Source: Xanthobacteraceae bacterium
GTDB taxonomy: Bacteria; Pseudomonadota; Alphaproteobacteria; Rhizobiales; Xanthobacteraceae
Direction of reading: 5' to 3'
Assembly: GCA_030037185.1 (NCBI GenBank)
Contig: JASHRR010000848.1
Location: forward strand, 1 to 6,648
Length of the DNA: 6,648 bases
Shown: positions 1-5,878 of the stretch, one piece after another
How the letters are laid out: every line of letters begins with the position of its first letter
Position numbering within the stretch: the stretch's first letter is position 1
The notes under the pieces: model-generated
What the model saw: only the letters and a program-made list of their open reading frames with translations
Told to the model about the DNA's origin: nothing
Databases searched by the model: none
Position numbers and translations under genes: made by a program

Positions 1-71
1 ACCGTTTCATAGAATCTGGCGGCGCTGTCGAGATCCTTGACGCAGACGGCGAAGTGGCGAAGCCGGGCCAT
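1..71 (-). CDS. VOC family (glyoxalase/dioxygenase fold) protein, N-terminal fragment
   Basis: The reverse strand from the ATG at 71 reads MARLRHFAVCVKDLDSAARF and then YET before the window ends. This is the standard opening of a VOC-superfamily protein: a first beta strand carrying a His (H6, usually the first metal ligand), then V-x-D-L and an alpha helix ending in FYE. VOC proteins are small (about 120-160 residues) and include glyoxalase I, extradiol dioxygenases and antibiotic-binding proteins; 23 residues cannot say which. An ATG at 76-74 is out of this frame. It diverges from the FAD hydroxylase gene at 131, so the two may be co-regulated and the product might act on the same aromatic compound; that is inference. 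Confidence 0.72.
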   Translation of the reverse strand, partial: MARLRHFAVCVKDLDSAARFYET

Positions 72-130
72 GGCATACCCCATTGCAACAGGGTCGGAGT
101 GTAGGCACGCGCAATGAAGCACATCAGCAC
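72..130. promoter_or_regulatory. Short divergent intergenic region between the VOC and FAD-hydroxylase genes
   Basis: These 59 bp separate the two divergent start codons, so both 5' regions must lie here or overlap the opposite coding sequence. I see no convincing -35/-10 pair or strong Shine-Dalgarno sequence for either gene. The plus-strand gene has only a weak GAAG about 12 bases before its ATG; the minus-strand gene has GGGG a few bases upstream. The call rests on gene geometry, not on a recognised motif. Confidence 0.3.
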
Positions 131-1258
131 ATGAGCGCGCAACGCCGCGTCGAGATTGCGGGCGCCGGCTTGGCCGGACTGACTGCCGCTTGCGCGCTCG
201 CGCAGCGAGGGTGGCGCGTGCGGGTGCACGAGAGTGCCGCGGAGTTGCGGACCACCGGCGCCGGCATCTACGTGTACGAGAACGGGCTGCGCGTCCTTGA
301 GGCGGTCGGCGCCTACGCCGCCGCAGTCGCGGGCGCGCCGATTGCGCACACGCGCGAGGTACGCGACCACCGCGACAGGGTCATCTCGGTGCACCGGTGG
401 CAGGGCAGCCGGGTGTTCAGCATCGTGCGCCAGCGCCTCATCAACGCGCTGGGCGACGCTGCAAAGCGCGCCGGCGCCGAGATCGTGTTCAACGCCGCGG
501 CCGTCGGCGCTTCTGCCTCGGGCGAGCTCTTGCTGGCGAGCGGTGACTTGCTCAGAGCCGATCTCGTCATCGCCGCCGACGGAACGAATTCGCGCGTGCG
601 CGACGGGCTCGGGCTCATTGCCAAGCGCAAGCGGCTCATCGACGGGGCGACGCGGCTGCTCCTCGACAAGACCGCGCAGGAACGTGCCGCAACCGGGGGC
701 GGCGCGACGACGATCGAGTACTGGTCCGGCTCGCGGCGCGTGCTCTACACGCCCTGCAGCGACAACGACATCTACATCGCGCTGACCATGCTCAACCGCG
801 ACGTCGCCGCCGCCGCGGTGCCGATCATTAAGAAGGAGTGGAAGCGCTCGTTCCCACACCTCGAAACGTTGATCGATCGCATCGGAACGGAGGGCCGTTA
901 CGACCCCTTCGAGCTGATCAAGCTCAAGCGGTGGTCGGCCGGCAAGGCCGCAGTGATCGGCGACGCGGCCCACGCCCTGCCGCCCAATATCGGCCAGGGC
1001 GGCGGCTGCGCCATGATGAATGCGTTGGCGCTCGCGGTGCATCTCGACCGGCACAGGGAGGTCGAGGATGCGCTCGCTGCGTGGGAGGCGGCGGAGCGGA
1101 CGCTTACGGATCATACCCAGCGCGTCTCCGTCCTGCTCGGCCTGCCGACGACATGGCCGCCGATGCTGCGCACGCTTGCGTTCAAGCTTTCGGCCCGCTC
1201 GAAATGGCTCCTCAACCAGCGCACCAGGATCGTGTATCATCGGCCGACCGGGACCTGA
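131..1258 (+). CDS. FAD-dependent monooxygenase (aromatic hydroxylase, UbiH/salicylate-hydroxylase-like)
   Basis: This 375-residue protein is a class A flavoprotein hydroxylase, which uses NAD(P)H and O2 to hydroxylate a (usually phenolic) substrate. Three hallmarks are visible. The N-terminal dinucleotide-binding loop is GAGLAG (residues 11-16). The DG motif lies in LVIAADGTNSRVR (D150-G151) and contacts FAD and NAD(P)H. The GD motif is GDAAHALPPNIGQGGG (from G277), which binds the FAD ribityl chain. Length fits the single-component family (about 370-420). I chose ATG 131 because the glycine loop then begins about ten residues in, as is usual; the frame is open back to a TTG at 83, but that would leave only 11 bp to the divergent VOC gene and adds 16 residues with no family resemblance. 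No signal peptide or membrane segment is seen. The substrate is unknown. It converges on iorB with 51 bp between the stops, so it is a separate transcription unit. Confidence 0.9.
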   Translation: MSAQRRVEIAGAGLAGLTAACALAQRGWRVRVHESAAELRTTGAGIYVYENGLRVLEAVGAYAAAVAGAPIAHTREVRDHRDRVISVHRWQGSRVFSIVRQRLINALGDAAKRAGAEIVFNAAAVGASASGELLLASGDLLRADLVIAADGTNSRVRDGLGLIAKRKRLIDGATRLLLDKTAQERAATGGGATTIEYWSGSRRVLYTPCSDNDIYIALTMLNRDVAAAAVPIIKKEWKRSFPHLETLIDRIGTEGRYDPFELIKLKRWSAGKAAVIGDAAHALPPNIGQGGGCAMMNALALAVHLDRHREVEDALAAWEAAERTLTDHTQRVSVLLGLPTTWPPMLRTLAFKLSARSKWLLNQRTRIVYHRPTGT

Positions 1259-1309
1259 GGCAGCCGCGGGGCGAGTAGCACGCCTTGACCGATTGGCACC
1301 GGGCGAGGC

Positions 1310-2839
1310 TTAGCGATTGGCTCCGAGGTGGCGCGGCGGCTGAGCGGCAGGAGCCGCGGTCGCAACCTGCGGCGCTGAGACCGTGGACGCGTCGCCAAGG
1401 CCGGCGGTCGCCCTCTCCAATGCATGTCCGGCTTCGTCGGCGAGCGCCGCTGTGAGCAAGGCGCGCAACGATCCAGCGGGATCGCCCCGCTTCTGCAGAT
1501 CGGGCAGCAGCGCCATCAGGCGGGCAAACTTCGCCTGACCGCGTGCATGGGTGTCGCCGTACCCTTTGACCAGCGAACGGGCGCGCGCGACCTCAACGGC
1601 GAGCGGGTAATCGGTCTGCGCGCTCGCGACCACGAGATCAAGCCAGCGATCGAGACCTTCCTTCTCGCGCGCGAAGCGGAGCGAGCGCCGGCGCAGCGGC
1701 TTCAACATCGCCAACAGATAAAGCAGGCTGAACCCGCTGACCGATGTGGTCTTGATCACCCGCCCCTTGTGCGCAATGCGCTCGACCAGGGCACCGGCCC
1801 ACCAGGTGCGCAGCAACCAGCGTCCGAGCGGCGCCGGCAGCGTATCGGCAATCTCCTGCGTGCGCGGATGGAAGAAATCCGCAATCTCGAGTATCTGGTT
1901 TTCCGCAAGCCGGACTTCCTCGCGAACCCGACGGAACCTGCTCGATCGAATCTTCAGCTCGGCGACACGGATGATGTCTTCGTAGGCCATCGCCAGCGCA
2001 AGCTGACGGGCCGTTTCGGCCAAGAGTCGTTCGCAGCGGTCGCCGTACTGCTGCTCGATCTGGCGAATGCGGCTGATCCCTGCCAGATACTCCTGGGCGT
2101 AAGCGCGGTCCTGATAGTCGGTGAGCCGTTCGACGCCCGCGTTGATCACCGCGTCCGCGCTGGCTTGTTCGGCCGGTGGGGTGACGATCGGCTTGCCCTC
2201 GCGGGCAGCCTCGAAGCCCGCCGCGAACGCTGCGAGGCTGCCGGCAACGCCGACGCCGCCGCGCCGGATCGCGGCCTCGAAGGCGCCGCGTTGAAACGGC
2301 AGCGCGCCCGACCCGGCGAGCGCGCCGAACAGCACCGCGCTGACCACGCTGCCGGTGGCATCGGCGATCGCCGCCATGTCGAACATCACCGTAGCCTTGG
2401 CGGCAGCCTGGCACGCGCCAAGGAGCGCCGCGTGATCGGCGCGGCCGTCCGCCAGCGCGATCTTCTCGGTCATCGCGAAGACACGGTGGGTCGAGGCGAT
2501 CAGCGTGGTCCGACCGGGCGTGACAAAGTCGCGTTCGACCGCCCGCGCGGCCTCCATCAGCTCGCTGGCGAGCACGACATCGACATCGCCCGGCACCGGC
2601 ATGAGCGCCAGCACCGGGTCCCGCCCGGCCGCCTGGGCGGCCGGCTTGCCAAACAGCTCGACGTAATAGATCGTCGCGCCGGTGCGCTGGGCGACACCCG
2701 GGACCGAGGTCGCCTGCGCGATGTGGTCGCCGTTGAGTGCCGTGTCGACGATCCAGTCTGCCAGCACGCCGCCGCCTTCGCCGCCGAGCGCCAGGATAGC
2801 GATCGTCAGCGGGCGGACCTTGTCGGGTGAAGAACTCAT
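1310..2839 (-). CDS. iorB: Indolepyruvate:ferredoxin oxidoreductase-type beta subunit (gamma domain plus DUF6537-like region)
   Basis: This 509-residue protein is the partner of the IorA-like protein encoded just upstream. Residues about 10-205 form the gamma-type domain of 2-oxoacid:ferredoxin oxidoreductases, with the glycine-rich opening ALGGEGGGVLADWI (from A17). Residues about 235-460 match the DUF6537-type helical region that accompanies this domain in proteobacterial enzymes, including GYGDTHARG (426-434). It is therefore much longer than the roughly 200-residue archaeal IorB. The tail after about residue 480 is Ala/Pro-rich and probably disordered. The iorA stop TGA (2841-2839) shares its A with this ATG (TGATG), which points to translational coupling. 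An in-frame TTG one codon earlier (2842) is less likely. With IorA it should convert an arylpyruvate plus CoA to an arylacetyl-CoA, CO2 and reduced ferredoxin in the cytoplasm. The exact arylpyruvate is not determined by sequence. Confidence 0.88.
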   Translation of the reverse strand: MSSSPDKVRPLTIAILALGGEGGGVLADWIVDTALNGDHIAQATSVPGVAQRTGATIYYVELFGKPAAQAAGRDPVLALMPVPGDVDVVLASELMEAARAVERDFVTPGRTTLIASTHRVFAMTEKIALADGRADHAALLGACQAAAKATVMFDMAAIADATGSVVSAVLFGALAGSGALPFQRGAFEAAIRRGGVGVAGSLAAFAAGFEAAREGKPIVTPPAEQASADAVINAGVERLTDYQDRAYAQEYLAGISRIRQIEQQYGDRCERLLAETARQLALAMAYEDIIRVAELKIRSSRFRRVREEVRLAENQILEIADFFHPRTQEIADTLPAPLGRWLLRTWWAGALVERIAHKGRVIKTTSVSGFSLLYLLAMLKPLRRRSLRFAREKEGLDRWLDLVVASAQTDYPLAVEVARARSLVKGYGDTHARGQAKFARLMALLPDLQKRGDPAGSLRALLTAALADEAGHALERATAGLGDASTVSAPQVATAAPAAQPPRHLGANR

Positions 2840-4986
2840 CAAGGCTGCCGCCCGACCGCGACGGCGCGGCGCCGCTCAAGACGCCGCTGCAACCAGCCGA
2901 TCACCACCCCGCGCAGGCTGGCCTTGAAGCGGTCCCAACCGGTGGGATTGACGATTATTGAGGCGCGATAGAATGAGGGACAGAGCACCGCCGCATGGGC
3001 GATCTCCCCGCACATCCCGCAACCGACGCACGAGTTGATTACCTTGGTGACCGGCTCTCGCCGGAGCGGGTCAGGATTAGGCGCGAGCGTGAGCGAGGGA
3101 CAACCGGAGAGCCTGATGCAGGAGTGATCGCCCGTGCAGGTCTCCGGATCGACGCCGAACCGCTCGCGCACGACGCGCTCGCCACTGTCCGTACGCTTGT
3201 GGATGAGGGGGCGCTCCCGTCGCTGCTTATTCAGCATGCACTCAGACTGTGCGATGATGACCTTCGGACCCTCGACCGCCGTGGTGAGGGCCTCCTTCAA
3301 GGTGTCGCGCATCCGGGCGATATCATAGGTGCGCGTGAGCGTGCGCACCCACTTAACGCCGACGCCGCGAACGGCCTTCTCGATCGGATTGCGGGTCGCG
3401 CGGCGGAGATTGGCGGCGGCGGACGACAGAACATCCTGGCCGCCGGTCGCGGCCGAATAGCCATTGTCCACCACGATCATCACGTTGTCGTTCTTGTTGA
3501 ACACCGCGTTGCCGACGCTGCTGGCAAGGCCGTTGTGCCAGAAGCCGCCGTCGCCGACGAGGGCGATGGCGCGCTTTGCGCGCGACGCGCTCAGCACCGC
3601 CGCGCCGGCACCGCCGAGGCCGTAGCCCATCGTCGAGTTCCCGATGTTGAACGGCGGAAGAATCGAGAACAGATGGCAGCCGATGTCGCAGCTCACGTGA
3701 TGCGGGCCGAGCTCGCGCTCGACGAGCTTGATCGCAGCAAAAATAGGCCGCTCCGGGCAACCCGTGCAGAACGATGGCGGCCGGCCGTGGACCTGGCCGG
3801 TGAGCGCCTGCTTGGCGACGCTAGCGCGGCCGGCGGCCGGCGGCTCCTGCAGCAGATCGGGCCGATGGGCGCGGAGGAATTTGCGCAGCCCGTCCTTGAC
3901 CACTGCGCCTGTGTATTCCCCGGCCATGGGCAGCACGCTCTTGCCTTCGATGCGGGTCTCGATGCCCGCCCGCCGCAGGATGGTGTTGACAGCCTGCTCG
4001 ATGAACTCCGGCTGACCTTCCTCTACGATCAGAATCGCCTTCTTGCCTGCACAAAAGCGTTCGAACTCCGTGCCAATCAGCGGATAGGTGACGTTAAGGA
4101 TATAGAGGGGGATGCGGCTCGCGCCGAACACGTCGGCAAGACCGAAGATCTCGAGCGCCCGCAGCGTGGTATTGTACATGCCGCCCTGAATGACGATGCC
4201 GATGTCCCCGGCATCGCCGTCAAACAGTTCATTGAGCTGATGTTGCTCGATGAAGCGCACCGCCGCCGGCCAGCGCTTCTCGATTTTCTCCTTCTCGTGC
4301 AGATAGCTTGCCGGCGGCAGCACGATCCGGCTGGTATCGCGGACCGGATGCTCGAGCGCGTCCCTGACTGTGAACGCCGGGCGCACGTTGTCGCGCGCCG
4401 TGAAGCTGCCCGACAGGTGGCAAGCCCGGATCCGCAGCTCCAGCATGACCGGCGTGTTGGAGGCTTCCGACAGCTCGAAGCTCTTTGCTACCGCCCGCAC
4501 CATCGACGGCAGATTCGGGCGCGGATCGACGAGCCAGATCTGCGACTTCATCGCGAAGGCATGGCTGCGCTCCTGCATGATCGAGGAGCCCTCGCCGTAA
4601 TCCTCGCCGACGATGATGAGTGCACCGCCGGTGACCCCGCTGGATGCGAGATTAGCGAGGGCGTCCGACGCTACGTTGGTGCCGACCGTCGATTTGAAGG
4701 TGGCGGCCCCGCGCAACGGGTAGTTGATCGAAGCCGCGAGCGCTGCGGCGGCGGCCGCCTCGTTGGCGCTCGACTCGAACCGGATCGCGAGCTCGTCGAG
4801 GATCTCGTCGGCGTCGGCGAGGACGTCGAGGAGATGCGATATCGGCGCGCCCTGATAGCCTGAGACATAGGAGACGCCCGACTCCAGCAGCGCCTTGGTC
4901 ACCGCCAGGATGCCCTCGCCGCGGAACTGCGCGCCGGCGCCGAGGCGCAGCTTGTCGACCTCATGTTTGAACGAGCGTTCTGCCAT
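2839..4986 (-). CDS. iorA: Indolepyruvate:ferredoxin oxidoreductase-type alpha subunit (TPP and Fe-S domains)
   Basis: This 715-residue protein is the catalytic TPP-dependent subunit. The N-terminal pyrimidine-binding/alpha domain (about 15-230) has GYQGAPIS (43-50), the counterpart of the family's GYPGTP, and SSANE with E76 as the probable TPP-activating glutamate. A middle domain follows. The C-terminal TPP domain starts with FCTGCPERP (C407, C410) and VSCDIGC (C433, C437) and has the TPP/Mg motif from G478-D479-G480 through the Asn-rich stretch to NKND. A ferredoxin-like domain follows: C617, C623, C629, then C653, C656, C659 and C669, each last Cys before Pro. The second position of the first CxxC is Asp (D620). 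The tail is basic and amphipathic (GWLQRRLERRR). ATG 4986 is preferred over an in-frame ATG at 5007 because GAGGA lies four bases before it. It is followed directly by iorB. Assignment to the family is strong; substrate preference among indole-, phenyl- and hydroxyphenylpyruvate is open. Confidence 0.92.
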   Translation of the reverse strand: MAERSFKHEVDKLRLGAGAQFRGEGILAVTKALLESGVSYVSGYQGAPISHLLDVLADADEILDELAIRFESSANEAAAAAALAASINYPLRGAATFKSTVGTNVASDALANLASSGVTGGALIIVGEDYGEGSSIMQERSHAFAMKSQIWLVDPRPNLPSMVRAVAKSFELSEASNTPVMLELRIRACHLSGSFTARDNVRPAFTVRDALEHPVRDTSRIVLPPASYLHEKEKIEKRWPAAVRFIEQHQLNELFDGDAGDIGIVIQGGMYNTTLRALEIFGLADVFGASRIPLYILNVTYPLIGTEFERFCAGKKAILIVEEGQPEFIEQAVNTILRRAGIETRIEGKSVLPMAGEYTGAVVKDGLRKFLRAHRPDLLQEPPAAGRASVAKQALTGQVHGRPPSFCTGCPERPIFAAIKLVERELGPHHVSCDIGCHLFSILPPFNIGNSTMGYGLGGAGAAVLSASRAKRAIALVGDGGFWHNGLASSVGNAVFNKNDNVMIVVDNGYSAATGGQDVLSSAAANLRRATRNPIEKAVRGVGVKWVRTLTRTYDIARMRDTLKEALTTAVEGPKVIIAQSECMLNKQRRERPLIHKRTDSGERVVRERFGVDPETCTGDHSCIRLSGCPSLTLAPNPDPLRREPVTKVINSCVGCGMCGEIAHAAVLCPSFYRASIIVNPTGWDRFKASLRGVVIGWLQRRLERRRAVAVGRQP

Positions 4987-4990
4987 CACG

Positions 4991-4995
4991 TCCTC
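4991..4995 (-). promoter_or_regulatory. Ribosome binding site deciding the iorA start
   Basis: The minus strand reads GAGGA, four bases before the ATG at 4986. No comparable purine tract precedes the alternative ATG at 5007. This supports a 715- rather than 722-residue IorA. The spacing is slightly short, so the call is moderate. Confidence 0.55.
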
Positions 4996-5224
4996 GCGGC
5001 CCACCATAGGATTGGCTTACAGCGTGTTGCGGCCATATTGAACCAATTCTCCGCAAGTGAGAGCCCCGCTTGTCCCGCTCGCGGCGACCGCATCTGAGCG
5101 GCCGAGGCGATGCCCGCCACAAACGCGAGCAATGACTTTGAGGGAGCGCATTCGCCATCGGAACTTACACCAGGTTGCGGCGCACTATGACACAAGCTTC
5201 GCAAGCAAACGGCGCCGGCGCGGC
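4996..5224 (-). promoter_or_regulatory. Spacer upstream of iorAB, probable leader and promoter region
   Basis: This stretch lies between the end of the broken ligase and the iorA start and shows no protein resembling a known family on either strand. If iorAB has its own promoter it should be here, unless transcription comes from beyond the right edge through the monooxygenase gene. I could not find a well-spaced -35/-10 pair. Small symmetric elements are present: GCGCCGGCGC at 5212-5221, TGCGGCGCA at about 5177-5185, and ATTG-GTT-CAAT (minus strand, about 5037-5047), which is operator-like in shape but too short to assign. The call rests mainly on position. Confidence 0.25.
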
Positions 5225-5835
5225 TCACGCGACCCTTCGCTCTGCCAAGGCTTGGCGGTCGATTTTGCCCCGTTCCTGTCTTCGGCAGCTCAGGCAGCGA
5301 CGACGCGCGGATACTAGGGCATGAGGGTCTTCTTGGCGTACTCTTGCAGCCGCGCCTTGAGGGCATGTCCACGGCTTCCCCGAGAGGCACCACAAAGGCT
5401 TTCAATGTGGCGCGCTGGACCCGCAGCTGCACTCCACCTACGCAGCATTCGCGTACCTCCGGATGGTTGGCAAGGCAAAGTTCGACCCCGTGACCCACCG
5501 TCCTGAGACCTTCATCAGGCGCGACCTTGGAATAAAGAAGCCGTCGCGGTCGCGCACAAACCGGTCGCCGGTATAGATCCAATCACCGCATCGTCTCTGG
5601 TCTTGTCCGGCCTGTTCCAGCAGAGCGGGGCACTCGAATGGCCCCGCACCCACATGACGCCTTGTCTCACCGCCGCCGGCTCCGGTCGTCCGGGAAACAG
5701 GACGCTCGAGGCGCCTGCCGCAACAAAGCAGATATCGTCGGGCCGCAGTCCAAGGACGTGTGCGGCATAGCTCGCGGCGGTGTAGACCATGTCATGCTGC
5801 AGATCGACGATGCCCTTGGGACAGGATTCGGCTTG
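5225..5835 (-). pseudogene. Degraded benzoate-CoA ligase family (AMP-forming aryl-CoA synthetase) gene
   Basis: Read in order on the minus strand, successive frames give pieces of one adenylate-forming ligase. They are CPKGIVDLQHDMVYTAASYA with HVLGLRPDDICF (about 5825-5725), GASSVLFPGRPEPAAV (5715-5668), MWVRGHSSAPLCWNRPDKTR (5659-5600), GDWIYTGDRFVRD (A8-type, from 5587), LMKVSG, GVELCLANHPEVREC (from about 5488), TLKAFVV, LKARLQEYAKKTLMP-stop-YPRVV (TAG at 5316-5314), LPELPKTGTG, and GKIDRQALAERRVA with a TGA at 5227-5225. Ordering is that of an intact family member of about 520 residues, but only about 200 codons survive. The N-terminal part is gone, the glycine-rich P-loop before CPKG is eroded, and segments are missing near 5715 and 5665. 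The frame changes at least five times. An extra G in the run at 5268-5271 puts the A10 lysine motif out of frame. The intact enzyme would have activated a benzoate-type acid with ATP and CoA; this copy cannot make it. Confidence 0.87.
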
Positions 5836-5878
5836 CATTGTAGCGCTGCGGGAGCGCAAATCCGCGCCACCAGCATGC

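Noticed and set aside
83..130. TTG at 83 as the start of the FAD hydroxylase
   Set aside because: It would add 16 residues before the FAD-binding strand, leaves only 11 bp to the divergent gene, and has no ribosome binding site advantage over ATG 131.
1259..1309. Bidirectional terminator between the convergent hydroxylase and iorB genes
   Set aside because: Only a weak six-pair stem with one G-T pair and a 16-base loop (GCCTTG ... CGAGGC) is visible, with no T-run on either side.
1290..1321. Direct repeat CGATTGGC at 1290-1297 and 1314-1321
   Set aside because: Eight bases repeated once, with one copy inside the iorB 3' end, is within chance expectation and fits no known site.
1424..2830. 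Open frame of 468 codons on the plus strand, antisense to iorB
   Set aside because: It has shadow-like composition with no family signature, whereas the minus-strand frame is a clear gamma-domain protein coupled to iorA.
2995..4863. Open frame of 622 codons on the plus strand, antisense to iorA
   Set aside because: It has no recognisable motif, is rich in Arg/Ala/Asp/Leu, and lies wholly opposite a gene with clear TPP and Fe-S motifs. Long antisense frames are expected in GC-rich coding DNA.
4986..5582. Minus-strand open frame of 198 codons as an independent small gene
   Set aside because: Part of it (GVELCLANHPEVREC, LPELPKTGTG) is one of several frames of the broken ligase, and the remainder is spacer with no resemblance to a protein family. 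It has no plausible start or domain of its own.
5225..5835. Insertion sequence or transposon as the cause of the ligase disruption
   Set aside because: No transposase fragment, terminal inverted repeats or target duplication is visible. The damage looks like many small deletions and frameshifts.
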